Assembly: GCA_015058045.1 (NCBI GenBank)
Contig: SVDC01000009.1
Location: 13,394-77,393, forward strand
Length of the DNA: 64,000 bases
Direction: 5' to 3'
Source of the DNA: Cellulosilyticum sp.
GTDB taxonomy: Bacteria > Bacillota > Clostridia > Lachnospirales > Cellulosilyticaceae
The notes below the pieces were generated by a model. The model saw nothing but the letters and a program-made list of their open reading frames with translations. It searched no databases and was not told where the DNA came from. The position numbers and the translations under genes are program-made. This document shows, in pieces, positions 28,450-37,231 of the stretch; position 1 is the first letter of the stretch, and the number at the start of each line of letters is the position of its first letter.

Positions 28450-29181
28450 TTAATGAGCCTTGCAATAAATTTCTATGGCTCTAGCAGTAAATTGACTACA
28501 ACCTTCTCCTCCAACAGTATCAATGTTCTTTGTAAATTCACCACCACTGCTATACATCTGCCCAAGCCCTGCAAGAATTTCAGTGGTGCATGTATAATAA
28601 TGCTCTGTAATATAAGTCTGTAACTTTTCCACTTGATGCTGAACTTTTTCACTCTCTACCTCTTCTTCCATCATTGTGCCAAATTCCCTAAAAAGACTCA
28701 TTAATCCTTCATTAATATAAGAGAAATCTTTTTTGCTTCTTTTTTTATTTTTTTCTTCAAATTCTTTATAGGCATTGGTATTACCCCATTGTTCCTTTGC
28801 TCTTTTTGTATAGTCATCTATCTTAGATGTATCAAATGCTTTAAACTCCATAATATAAGTCCCTTCTTTTTTCATTTTTTTAGCAAGAAGAATTAAATCC
28901 TCTATATGTTCCTTTTTTAATGTTAGAAGTTCAATCTGTTGGTCAATAGCTTTTTCTCTTTCAAAATTTTTACTATTGATAATTTCACTAATCTCTTTTA
29001 ATGAAAATTCTAGTTCACGAAATAATAAAATCTGTTGTAAGCGTTCTAACTCCAAATCATCATAAAGTCTATAGCCTGCCTGCGTAACAGTAGTGGGTTG
29101 TAATAACCCTATTTCATCATAATAATGTAATGTACGAATACTTACTCCTGTTAACTTGCTTACTTCATTAACTGTTAACAT
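28450..29181 (-). CDS. MerR-family regulator with TipAS effector domain
   Basis: A 243-residue protein from the ATG at 29179-29181 (AAAGGA about 9 bases ahead; a longer frame opens with an unsupported TTG). The N-terminal MerR HTH reads MLTVNEVSKLTGVSIRTLHYYD, followed by the usual coiled dimerisation helix. The C-terminal part (about 120-243) matches the TipAS antibiotic-recognition domain, with the alanine/tryptophan-poor helical pattern AKEQWGNTNAYKEFEEK. TipA-type activators bind thiopeptide-like or other hydrophobic ligands. A MerR-type promoter with a 19-base spacer lies upstream (29376-29406), suggesting autoregulation. Confidence 0.9.
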   Translation of the reverse strand: MLTVNEVSKLTGVSIRTLHYYDEIGLLQPTTVTQAGYRLYDDLELERLQQILLFRELEFSLKEISEIINSKNFEREKAIDQQIELLTLKKEHIEDLILLAKKMKKEGTYIMEFKAFDTSKIDDYTKRAKEQWGNTNAYKEFEEKNKKRSKKDFSYINEGLMSLFREFGTMMEEEVESEKVQHQVEKLQTYITEHYYTCTTEILAGLGQMYSSGGEFTKNIDTVGGEGCSQFTARAIEIYCKAH

Positions 29182-29375
29182 GCCACTTTGTCCTTTCCAT
29201 CCAAAATCCTTCTGATTGCCTGAGTATTTCATCGGCTGGCATAAGTGTCGCCTCTCCAATCCCTATACCATGTTCATGAGCCAATTCATCTCCATATAAA
29301 TATGCATTCAATTTTATCTAAACAAATACTTCTAACACTCATATTTTTTCTCCCCTCATATACTCTATTTTACTT

Positions 29376-29406
29376 AGCATACGCTATGACGTAACGTGAG
29401 AGTCAA
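29376..29406 (-). promoter_or_regulatory. MerR-type promoter with a 19-base spacer
   Basis: On the minus strand TTGACT (29401-29406) is separated by exactly 19 bases from TATGCT (29376-29381). The spacer contains ACGT-T-ACGT, a short palindrome. Over-long 19-base spacers are the hallmark of promoters activated by MerR-family proteins, and the next gene downstream encodes one. Confidence 0.75.
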
Positions 29407-29466
29407 GTCTCCATTCCTTTTTTATTCATGATCCCTTTTATTCTGATTAAACTCTAGTCTATAAAT

Positions 29467-29534
29467 AAAAATATGCCTCATCATGATAATAAGCTCATTC
29501 TTAAAGAGCTTTATCCTAATGAAGCATATTTTTT
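29467..29534 (-). terminator. Terminator of the DXS-like gene
   Basis: A long imperfect hairpin with outer arms AAAAATATGCCTCAT and ATGAAGCATATTTTT and inner arms GATAATAAGCTC / GAGCTTTATC, directly after the stop at 29543. Confidence 0.8.
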
Positions 29535-29542
29535 ATATTACT

Positions 29543-31297
29543 CTATCTATTTATTACTACATCTTCTACAATTTGCTCAGGTGTCAGTCTATTGGCTTTT
29601 AAAACTTCCTCAACCTTATAGCGATCAATAAATTCTTTTCTGAATCCATAGTTATATACTTTCATATCACTTGAACCATAAAATCTAGCAATCTTCTCAC
29701 CAAATCCACCATCTAAAATACCATCTTCTAAAGTGATTACCGCTTCATGATTTGCTTTTAGGCTTTCTAATAACTTGGCATCTATTCCTGTAATATATCT
29801 TGGATTAATGAGTGTAGGCATCTCACCAATTTGGATTTTAATTGCCTCTGCTACTTGCTCACCTAACTGATAGAAGTCTCCTAATGCTAAAATTGCAATT
29901 CTATTACCCGTTTGTTTTACCTCATATTGATTTAATTGACTATAATCAAACTTTATATTAGCACCTGTAGAAATCACACCATTACATGGGATACGAATAG
30001 CTACTGGATGCTGATTTTGCTCAATACTCCAATCCAACATTGCTAAATATTCTTCCTTACAGGTTGGCGCAAGGTATACCATATTCGGTATATTAGAAAT
30101 AAGTGGAATATCAAAGATACCAAGATGTGTCACATCACTCATTCCATATATAGAGGCCGTACTAATTAAAAGTGTGGCTGCATTACCATTAATACATAAA
30201 TCCTGTGACATTTGGTCATAAGTTCTTTGTATAAAGCTTGAATGGGTCGCAAATATAGGCTTACCACCATTAGCTGCTATACCAGATGCAAAAGCTACTG
30301 CATGCTCTTCTGCAATCCCTACATCTACAAACTGTTTGCCCGCTTCCTTACGTTTATCTTCTGTAAATCCCATAGAAGTTGGTATACCTGCTGTAATCAT
30401 GGTTACAGTAGGATCTTCTTTCATCTTTTTCATTAGAAAATCACAAGTGAGTGTGCTGTAACTTTCACCAGTAAAGTTTCTTGTAGACTCACCAGTTTCT
30501 ATATTAAACGGCATATGCCAGTGCCAATCCTCTTTATTCTTTTCAGCAAAAGTATAGCCTTTTCCTTTAACCGTATTAATATGCACCACAACTGGATGTG
30601 TACTATCCTTTACTTGATGAAACGCTTCAATTAACTTTTCTATATTATTGCCTTCTGCTACATAAATGTAATCTAAACTCATTGCTTTAAATAAGTTGCA
30701 TGGACATTCCCCATTACTCTCTCTTAAAGCTTTTAAGTTTTTATAAAGTCCTCCATGATTTTCAGCAATAGACATATCATTATCATTGACAATAATAATA
30801 AAGTTACTTTCAAGCTCTGATGCAAAGTCTAATCCTTCTAAGGCTTCCCCACCACTTAAAGAACCATCTCCAATAACCGCAATGACATTACCCTTTTCTC
30901 TTTTTAAATCTCTCGCTTTAGCTAGTCCAGATGCAAGGCTTACAGAGGTAGAAGTATGGCCTACAGTGAAGAAATCATGCTCACTTTCTTTTGGATTTGT
31001 AAAACCAGATACATCTCCATAATGTTCTTCATATAAGAAAGCATCCTTTCTACCTGTTAACATTTTATGCCCATAACTTTGATGTGAAATATCATATACA
31101 ATTTTATCTATAGGTGAGTTAAAGACATAATGTAGTGCAATTGTTGCTTCTACAAAACCAAAGTTTGGTCCAAAGTGTCCCCCACGTTTACTAAGCTTTT
31201 GAAGTAATGCACTTCTCATTTCTTCAGCTAATATATTTAACTCCCCTCCACTAAGCTTTTTTACATCCTCGGGTCCATTAATCTTTTCTAGGTACAT
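29543..31297 (-). CDS. dxs: 1-deoxy-D-xylulose-5-phosphate synthase-like transketolase
   Basis: A 584-residue thiamine-diphosphate enzyme of the DXS group, which condenses pyruvate with glyceraldehyde 3-phosphate to start isoprenoid, thiamine and pyridoxal synthesis. Motifs are the N-terminal KLSKRGGHFGPNFGFVEATIALH, the HQSYGHKMLTGR segment, the ThDP motif GDGSLSGGEALEGLDFA...NDNDMSI, the catalytic Glu in VDVGIAEEHAVAFASG, and the C-terminal EDGILDGGFGEKI. It is about 35 residues shorter than typical DXS (about 620), and SKRGGHFGPNFG differs from the usual GGHLASNLG, so it may be a paralogue with a shifted substrate. GGAGGAAG precedes the ATG. Confidence 0.85.
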   Translation of the reverse strand: MYLEKINGPEDVKKLSGGELNILAEEMRSALLQKLSKRGGHFGPNFGFVEATIALHYVFNSPIDKIVYDISHQSYGHKMLTGRKDAFLYEEHYGDVSGFTNPKESEHDFFTVGHTSTSVSLASGLAKARDLKREKGNVIAVIGDGSLSGGEALEGLDFASELESNFIIIVNDNDMSIAENHGGLYKNLKALRESNGECPCNLFKAMSLDYIYVAEGNNIEKLIEAFHQVKDSTHPVVVHINTVKGKGYTFAEKNKEDWHWHMPFNIETGESTRNFTGESYSTLTCDFLMKKMKEDPTVTMITAGIPTSMGFTEDKRKEAGKQFVDVGIAEEHAVAFASGIAANGGKPIFATHSSFIQRTYDQMSQDLCINGNAATLLISTASIYGMSDVTHLGIFDIPLISNIPNMVYLAPTCKEEYLAMLDWSIEQNQHPVAIRIPCNGVISTGANIKFDYSQLNQYEVKQTGNRIAILALGDFYQLGEQVAEAIKIQIGEMPTLINPRYITGIDAKLLESLKANHEAVITLEDGILDGGFGEKIARFYGSSDMKVYNYGFRKEFIDRYKVEEVLKANRLTPEQIVEDVVINR

Positions 31298-31460
31298 ATC
31301 TGTTCTTCCTCCTGGTGTATGTTCATCTTTTCTAACTTTAGTATACCATTAGTATCTACTTTATAGTTTAAATTTAAATTGCTTTTATGTTTTATTAATG
31401 AAATATTAAAAATCAAATATCGTATCCCCATACTATCTTTAACATTATTGAAAATAAAAT

Positions 31461-31501
31461 AGGGACTATGTCTTATAAAAAATCTATAAAACATAGTCCC
31501 C
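31461..31501 (-). terminator. Terminator of the FAD oxidoreductase gene
   Basis: Arms AGGGACTATGTCTTATA and TATAAAACATAGTCCCC, with ATTTTATTTT following on the minus strand. Confidence 0.85.
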
Positions 31502-31545
31502 ATTAATGTAGCCTTCATTCTACCATGTATTCTTTTAAACCTATT

Positions 31546-32760
31546 TTAGTCAAAACGATTAATTTTAAAGAGTCTCATTCTTGGATCCTCTATACCTCTA
31601 TAGAGTTTGGTTAACATCTTAGCACCTAAAACATCAAATAAAATACCATTTGCACCATATCCTAAACAATACCAAAGCTGTTTGTGTTCTAAGTCACTTC
31701 CTACAAAGCCTAAATTATCTGGAGTAGAAGTAAAGCATCCACAATAGCGGTACTCTATTTGAATATTAGGAATGTAAGGAAACATGTCTTTAAGTTTAGC
31801 TTCTAAAATCTCATATTTTTCCTCAGCCACTTTTTCCTTAAAGATATTTACTTCAAAAGGAATATCCTGTCCCCCTGCTATAATACGCTGATCCGATGTG
31901 GTTCGATAGTAAAAGTACGGATCATTATTATCCCTAATTAACGGTGTTTTTGGCCATCCCTCAAAGCTACTCACTGGCTTAGTCGCAATGTTATAGCTCA
32001 CTGTTTTTATTCCATAATTTCTAGTGGAAAATGCCCCTGTATCATAGCCAGTCGCTAAGATAATTTTTTTAGCTTTTATTGTATAGCCATAGCTAAGCTC
32101 AAGCTCTACATCTTCCGCACCATAGTTAACTTTATTGACCGCTGTATTTTCATAAACACGTACCCCTTTGGCAGTGCTTATTTCTAGTAATTGGTGTGTG
32201 AAACGATAAGGATCGATTTGTGCACCACCTTTATGTGCATAAACACCTGCCGCAAGTTCAAAGCTAAAAGGATTCGTCTCTTGTGTAATAAGTTCTACCT
32301 CAAATCCTGCTTCTTTACGAATACGATATTCTTCTTCAAGACACCCTATTTCTGCATCTTTAGCTGTATAAATTAAAGTATCTTTTTCTGCATAGCCACA
32401 TCTATTTCCATACTCCTGTATAATCTCTTTAATATCAGCAAGTGCCTCTGCCCCCATATGGTAAGCTTCTAAAATATCTTCCATAGGTATATAAGTTTCT
32501 ACATCTCTTGCCAAACTATCTAGTTCATACTGAAGTAAGGCTGTACTTGCACATGTACTACCCAGCCCTACCCTTGATTGTTCAATGACTACACAGGGTA
32601 TATCTGCTTTAGTTAAATAGTAACTAACAATCGCACCTGTTATACCACCTCCAATAATCACTACTTCTGTCTCTAGATTCTCAGTTAAATAGGGATATTG
32701 TCTAGGCACCTTGTTATTTTGAGCAAATAGTACATTTCCTTGTATATAGTGTAAATCCAT
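31546..32760 (-). CDS. FAD-dependent oxidoreductase, DAO family
   Basis: A 404-residue D-amino-acid-oxidase-type flavoprotein with the dinucleotide-binding motif VVIIGGGITGAIVSYYL (about 33-49) and ending in the FAD-contact segment of the fold (NLGFVGSDLEHKQLWYCLGYGANGILF). Members oxidise amino acids, sarcosine or glycerol-3-phosphate-like substrates; none can be assigned here. The usual C-terminal Rieske domain of some relatives is absent. AAAAGGAG precedes the ATG. It is divergent from a LysR gene at 33019, which may regulate it across the 258-base intergenic region. Confidence 0.85.
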   Translation of the reverse strand: MDLHYIQGNVLFAQNNKVPRQYPYLTENLETEVVIIGGGITGAIVSYYLTKADIPCVVIEQSRVGLGSTCASTALLQYELDSLARDVETYIPMEDILEAYHMGAEALADIKEIIQEYGNRCGYAEKDTLIYTAKDAEIGCLEEEYRIRKEAGFEVELITQETNPFSFELAAGVYAHKGGAQIDPYRFTHQLLEISTAKGVRVYENTAVNKVNYGAEDVELELSYGYTIKAKKIILATGYDTGAFSTRNYGIKTVSYNIATKPVSSFEGWPKTPLIRDNNDPYFYYRTTSDQRIIAGGQDIPFEVNIFKEKVAEEKYEILEAKLKDMFPYIPNIQIEYRYCGCFTSTPDNLGFVGSDLEHKQLWYCLGYGANGILFDVLGAKMLTKLYRGIEDPRMRLFKINRFD

Positions 32761-33018
32761 ATCGATTCTCCTTTTTAATAACTAACATTATTATGTCTAA
32801 TCTTTAAAGGATTAATGCCCATTTATATGCCCTATTGACTAGATTCCTATTTTAATTGTCTTGGTATATCAGTCACCTAATGGATTGCTCCTAGCTTTTT
32901 TCCCGAATTTCCTTTACAAAAAATACATTTTATTTTATTTTTAATCTCCAAGGTTTTATATTTACCTTAAACAGCTAATCATTTACCTATAGTCCAAACA
33001 AAAGAAAGGATTTAACTG

Positions 33019-33894
33019 ATGACCTTACGTACTTTAAAAATATTTGTGGCTGTAGCAGAAGAAAAAACTATGCATGCTGCTGCAAAAAAATTATTTATTT
33101 CTCAGCCTTCTATTAGTCAAGCTATTACAGAGTTAGAAAAAGAATATAATGTGAAATTATTTGAACGTCTTTCCCAAAGATTGTATATTACAGAGACTGG
33201 GCAGAAACTTTTAAACTATGCTTATCATCTACTGGGTACCTATGATGAAATCCATGACTTTCTTACCTCTCAAGGTAATCTTCATAGACTGCGTATTGGG
33301 TCTAGTGTTTCTGTAGGTACTTGCATGTTAAATGATATTGTAAATAAAATGAACGCACAAAATCCGTATACAGAGCTTTATGTAACGATTGATAATACCA
33401 GCCAAATAGAAAGTCTTATTTTAAATAATAGCCTAGATATAGGTCTTGTTGAGGGACTTATTACTAGTCCAGATATCCTATGTCAAAAAGTCTGCGAAGA
33501 TGAACTGATTATTGTGGCTGCTCCTACTCATCCCTTATCTAAGCAAGAGAATCTTCAAATTCAAGATTTATCTAACCAAACTTTTATATCTAGGGAGTCT
33601 GGTAGTAATGATCGCAATCAGTTTGACCAGTTTCTTAGAGAGCATAAAATTCAAATAAAAAAAAGCTGGGTCTGTACAAACACACAGGCGATTAAGAATG
33701 CTGTCATCAATGGAAATGGTTTAGCCATTCTTTCGCGTATGCTTGTTTCAACCGAGCTTAAGCAAGGTACACTTGTTCATGTACCTTTAAAAGATATTTG
33801 TATCAAGCGTGATATTCGTCTTGTCTATCATAAGGATAAATATTTATCTGATGAATTCTTACGCTTTGCTTCTATCTGTGGTGTTACGCTATAG
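33019..33894 (+). CDS. LysR-family transcriptional regulator
   Basis: A 291-residue LysR-type protein. Its winged HTH is at residues 1-60 (MHAAAKKLFISQPSISQAITELE) and its effector-binding domain at about 90-290. AAAGAAAGG precedes the ATG. It is divergent from the FAD oxidoreductase and convergent with the two-gene chromate-type transporter, whose last gene overlaps its stop by 11 bases. By the usual LysR rule it would control the divergent oxidoreductase; control of the transporter is also possible. Confidence 0.88.
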   Translation: MTLRTLKIFVAVAEEKTMHAAAKKLFISQPSISQAITELEKEYNVKLFERLSQRLYITETGQKLLNYAYHLLGTYDEIHDFLTSQGNLHRLRIGSSVSVGTCMLNDIVNKMNAQNPYTELYVTIDNTSQIESLILNNSLDIGLVEGLITSPDILCQKVCEDELIIVAAPTHPLSKQENLQIQDLSNQTFISRESGSNDRNQFDQFLREHKIQIKKSWVCTNTQAIKNAVINGNGLAILSRMLVSTELKQGTLVHVPLKDICIKRDIRLVYHKDKYLSDEFLRFASICGVTL

Positions 33895-33904
33895 CACCAC
33901 AGAT
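33874..33904. terminator. Hairpin spanning both overlapping stop codons
   Basis: Perfect 10-base arms ATCTGTGGTG (33874-33883) and CACCACAGAT (33895-33904) enclose the ends of the convergent LysR and chromate-transporter genes. There is no T-run on either side, so it may end transcription weakly or shield 3' ends. Confidence 0.5.
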
Positions 33905-34468
33905 TAAGTATAAGATTGTTCCTACAACACCTGAGCCTAAGATGACTTTAATAGCCCCTACTTTATGCTTAAATTTACGTAGTAAAAATAGTGATACTGC
34001 AAAAATACCTAGTTCAATAATACGTAAATTAGATAAGCTTGCCTGAGATAAAGTAGAATTAAATAGGGCCAGCATTAAAATAGAGACACCTGCTGAACCA
34101 ATTAAAGCTACAACTGCTGGTCTCATAGCACTAAGCACCTTTTGTACACCAGTAAATGAGCGATATTTATAATAAAAATGCGCCAGTAGCAAACAAATAA
34201 TAAATGAAGGAATAATACATCCTAATGTACAAAGAATCGCTCCAAATACACCTGCAAGTCTTGTTCCTACAAATGTAGATGAATTAATAGAAATCGGTCC
34301 TGGTGTCATTTCTGCAATCGTAATTAAATCCGAAAATTCCTCCATGGTCATAAGCTGATGAATATTAACTATTTGTTCTTGAATCAGTGGAATTGCTGCA
34401 TATCCGCCACCTACTGAGAACATTCCTACCTGAATGAAAGCGAAAAATAATTTAGTCAGTAAGTTCAT
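33884..34468 (-). CDS. Chromate transporter family protein, second half-size subunit
   Basis: A 194-residue membrane protein of the CHR family in its short, single-domain form, with about six hydrophobic segments. It contains FSVGGGYAAIPLI and the family motif TPGPISINSSTFVGTRLAG. I start it at the ATG at 34466-34468 because AAAGGAGC lies ahead, whereas the longer frame has no signal; this leaves a 17-base overlap with the upstream partner. Short CHR proteins occur as gene pairs and are thought to assemble as a heterodimer. Chromate efflux is shown for only some members, so the real anion is uncertain. Confidence 0.85.
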   Translation of the reverse strand: MNLLTKLFFAFIQVGMFSVGGGYAAIPLIQEQIVNIHQLMTMEEFSDLITIAEMTPGPISINSSTFVGTRLAGVFGAILCTLGCIIPSFIICLLLAHFYYKYRSFTGVQKVLSAMRPAVVALIGSAGVSILMLALFNSTLSQASLSNLRIIELGIFAVSLFLLRKFKHKVGAIKVILGSGVVGTILYLICGAIA

Positions 34469-35048
34469 TTTTATTTGCTCCTTCCTTTTTGCATACACTA
34501 ATAATTGCATCTGTAATACCAATGCCTAAGCAAATAAGAATGATGATCATGCCACTAATACCTAAGAAATACGTACTAATAAATGCAACGATCATTAGTG
34601 CAATATAAAATACTGATTTACCATTCCACACATTTTTTGCAAGATTCCAAGTCACATCAATAATAACAGCCGCTACCCCAGCGCGCATAACCTGAAGTGC
34701 CATATTAATATAAGGGTTAGTACGGAACTGTGTGTAGAATACACAGATAGTCGAAATAATAACCATTGGAGGAATAATAGTCCCCAGTACTGCAATAAGT
34801 GAACCTAATATTCCCTTCATACGATATCCTATAATAACAGAAGCATTAACAGGAAGTGGTCCTGGTGAAGACTGTGTAATTGCTGTAATATCTAGCATCT
34901 CATCTTCCTCTAACCATCCTAATTCTTCTACAAATTTCTTTTTCATAAGGGATACAATGACAAAACCACCACCGAATGTACAAGCACTCAGCATAAACAT
35001 AGATTTAAATAGTATCCATAAATCTTTTGTTGTTGTTTCTCTTTTCAT
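34452..35048 (-). CDS. Chromate transporter family protein, first half-size subunit
   Basis: A 198-residue CHR-family membrane protein with the TFGGGFVIVSLMKK segment and the motif SSPGPLPVNASVIIGYRMKG, parallel to those of its partner at 33884. The two subunits are presumably inserted in opposite orientations. GGTAGAGGAAG precedes the ATG. It is first in a two-gene operon whose coding regions overlap by 17 bases. Confidence 0.85.
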   Translation of the reverse strand: MKRETTTKDLWILFKSMFMLSACTFGGGFVIVSLMKKKFVEELGWLEEDEMLDITAITQSSPGPLPVNASVIIGYRMKGILGSLIAVLGTIIPPMVIISTICVFYTQFRTNPYINMALQVMRAGVAAVIIDVTWNLAKNVWNGKSVFYIALMIVAFISTYFLGISGMIIILICLGIGITDAIISVCKKEGANKNELTD

Positions 35049-35179
35049 CTTCCTCTACCTTTCCATTTTTTCCATGTAACATTCTACTGAATGCGTGTTA
35101 ATATGTAAAATACATAATTTTTATTCTACCGATAGTATTTTTATTATCATCTTCTATCACTATAAAAAACAGCAAAAAA

Positions 35180-35206
35180 ATAGGACAGATTTAATCTGCC
35201 CCTATG
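35180..35206 (-). terminator. Terminator of the condensation-domain gene
   Basis: The stem ATAGGaCAGATT/AATCTGcCCCTAT is followed on the minus strand by a seven-T run. Confidence 0.8.
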
Positions 35207-35284
35207 CTTTTCTTTCTTTTCTATTGTTTGAGTTCAAACTGACGTTATTTTTTATGCCTACTACAAATGCTCCTCCATGTATTT

Positions 35285-36538
35285 TTACCCTAATGCCTCT
35301 AAATACCTTTTAGCTGCTTCCCTAGATAATATCTTCTCATAATAGCTACTACACATACGCATCGTATCATTTAAGGTGACTACCCCTATTGTCACACTTG
35401 TTGCTGGTGAGGCTGGTGGAATAAAAATAAGTTCTTCCATATTCTGATTCTCTAGTTTCCCAAGATTTGTAATACTAACACCATCTCTTTTTAAATAACC
35501 AAACATATTTTGTCCCACAAACTTTGCCGCTTTGCTCTCAAAACTCCCAAATGATGCAATCGTAGCTGCATCAATCAAATTAGCATCCATATTCAAATAG
35601 AGGGATAGCACTAGCATTAATTTTCGATTATTTTTCTTATATACTTCTACTTGTTTATGAACCTCTTTTGCCTTTTCTACAACATCCGTTGTCTTTCCTT
35701 TACATATCACGCCAAATGCTGTGGCATAATTCCCCATAGCACCTTTTCTATAGCAGGATAATTGTTTTCTTATATCTGATGCTATAATGATTTTCTTTGT
35801 TCCTGTAGCGATATAGGTCTTTGCCATCAGCAAGTCATTAAGAGAAATACTATTCTCCTTACAACATCTTTTCATATTTTTTAAACGGCTATTAGATACC
35901 TTCAACAGCTCATAAGCTACAGGATTTTCCTTTGTAAATCTTTCTGCAAAACAAGCATAGTCTTTATAGGAAACTTGTTGGTTTTCTTTACGCCATTTTT
36001 TATTTGCACTTTTTACTATGTATTTACTTATCCCTTTTAAATCACTATTAGGTGGCAAATCTACTATATCTTGAATCAAACATTCTTCTACCTCATTAGG
36101 AACCTTGCCTTCTTTATAGGCATCTGCAAATTCACTAACCAATCCCAAAAGGCATCTTCCATCTCCCAATAAATGATGGGCAATAAATACAATCGCAAAG
36201 CTAGTTTTTTCAGGATATACAAACACCCTCAATAACCCATTCTTAAATACATTCCATTCTTTATTTGCAACTCCCTTATAATCTTCCCATAAGGTATCCG
36301 TATTTTCTCTTTTTTCAATAACGATCTGTGAATCCTGAGATACTGCATAAAAAAGCTTTCCTGTTTCTTCTTCCAGACTAATTAAGCTTCTCAAAAATGG
36401 ATGCGCTTTTGCTAGCATGTTTAAACTTAGACTTAATTTCTCATCAGTATATTCTTGTGATAATCTTGCCATCATGCCAAAGTGCATATTGGGGCACATA
36501 AAATGTGCACGCTCGGATTTAATATATTGTTTTTCCAT
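35285..36538 (-). CDS. Stand-alone condensation-domain / alcohol acyltransferase-like protein
   Basis: A 417-residue protein with the HHxxxDG active-site motif of the chloramphenicol acetyltransferase / NRPS condensation superfamily, here H121-H122-LLG-D126-G127. It is a single domain without carrier or adenylation modules, and no NRPS or PKS genes lie nearby. Stand-alone members (PapA-like, alcohol acetyltransferase-like) transfer an acyl group from CoA or a carrier protein to an alcohol or amine. There is no signal peptide. GGAAAGGAAG lies somewhat far (about 14 bases) from the ATG. Acceptor and donor are unknown. Confidence 0.78.
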   Translation of the reverse strand: MEKQYIKSERAHFMCPNMHFGMMARLSQEYTDEKLSLSLNMLAKAHPFLRSLISLEEETGKLFYAVSQDSQIVIEKRENTDTLWEDYKGVANKEWNVFKNGLLRVFVYPEKTSFAIVFIAHHLLGDGRCLLGLVSEFADAYKEGKVPNEVEECLIQDIVDLPPNSDLKGISKYIVKSANKKWRKENQQVSYKDYACFAERFTKENPVAYELLKVSNSRLKNMKRCCKENSISLNDLLMAKTYIATGTKKIIIASDIRKQLSCYRKGAMGNYATAFGVICKGKTTDVVEKAKEVHKQVEVYKKNNRKLMLVLSLYLNMDANLIDAATIASFGSFESKAAKFVGQNMFGYLKRDGVSITNLGKLENQNMEELIFIPPASPATSVTIGVVTLNDTMRMCSSYYEKILSREAAKRYLEALG

Positions 36539-36740
36539 ATTTTATTCACCCAGCTTCCTTTCCTAATATTGCATAGCCCTTAAAATCATTTATTAGCTTT
36601 CTTTATATTGTCTGTTCTTTCAGTAGTACCTTACTTACTCCTTTCACTAATAACATGAATCTATAATAGTGTCACTAATTATATAAATATTCTAAATATT
36701 TTTTGCATAAAGTGGATGACATCCTTTTCATCATAATCTA

Positions 36741-37028
36741 TTAACGCTTTTTTCTCTCTTTTGATTTATAGCTTCTTACCTTTTTACTAGCAGGCTGTTT
36801 TCTAATAAATTTAAGATATTTACTGATTTTCTCATCCTCTTGAAGTGCTTTAATCGTGTTTAATCTTACTGCCAGTTCTCTATTAGTATATAAGGCATGA
36901 ATATGCTTGTGGCAGTCTTCACAAATCAATGAAATATGTTCTTCCTTGCCACCTTCTTCTCGCGGTAATAAATGATGCTTAGTTAAAACTATATTTTCTC
37001 GATAACATAATTCACATTTTCCTTCCAT
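36741..37028 (-). CDS. Small HNH-type zinc protein
   Basis: A 95-residue protein with CELC (5-8), KHHLLPREEGGKEE (18-31) and CEDCHKHIHAL (36-46). This is the HNH nuclease fold with its zinc-binding CxxC pairs, followed by a lysine- and arginine-rich tail (KKVRSYKSKERKKR). It may cut or bind DNA or RNA; the family has many uncharacterised small members. AAGGAGG precedes the ATG. A 26-codon ORF with a strong ribosome binding site lies 72 bases upstream on the same strand. Confidence 0.8.
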   Translation of the reverse strand: MEGKCELCYRENIVLTKHHLLPREEGGKEEHISLICEDCHKHIHALYTNRELAVRLNTIKALQEDEKISKYLKFIRKQPASKKVRSYKSKERKKR

Positions 37029-37100
37029 AATGCCTCCTTAGACTTTTAACCTTATTATGTCCAAGGGATTAATTTGTATCGTTGGTATATATATCATTTA

Positions 37101-37181
37101 TTATAGTTCCCTTTTCGCCTCTATAATGGCATCTTTAACAGCTTTTTTAATAACAAAATATATATCTATTATTGTGTCCAT
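37101..37181 (-). CDS. Possible 26-residue amphipathic peptide
   Basis: An ATG at 37179-37181 opens a 26-codon frame (MDTIIDIYFVIKKAV... ending IIEAKREL, stop at 37101-37103). The strong Shine-Dalgarno GGAGGGAG lies 4-5 bases ahead. The predicted peptide alternates hydrophobic and charged residues as in an amphipathic helix. It follows a hairpin with a T-run and precedes the HNH gene. It could be a real micropeptide or a leader ORF controlling the HNH gene. No homologue is recognised. Confidence 0.45.
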   Translation of the reverse strand: MDTIIDIYFVIKKAVKDAIIEAKREL

Positions 37182-37208
37182 TTTCTCCCTCCTGGTGCAA
37201 AAAAATGA

Positions 37209-37231
37209 AGGTGTCGCGAAACGCGATACCT
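37209..37231 (-). terminator. GC-rich hairpin with T-run
   Basis: Arms AGGTGTCGCG and CGCGATACCT enclose a 3-base loop and are followed on the minus strand by ATTTTTTT. It is the likely terminator of the HIRAN gene, or an attenuator ahead of the 26-codon ORF. Confidence 0.75.

Larger units (their letters stand above)
29182..29542 (-). other. Gap holding the merR leader and promoter and the dxs-like terminator
   Basis: The 361 bases contain the 5' leader of the MerR gene (about 190 bases, with no ORF I trust), its 19-spacer promoter at 29376-29406, and the terminator of the upstream gene (29467-29534). Nothing else is evident. Confidence 0.6.

Noticed and set aside
31288..31518. 76-aa minus-strand frame between the DXS-like and oxidoreductase genes
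   Set aside because: It spans a terminator and the ribosome site of the DXS-like gene; no start signal or domain.
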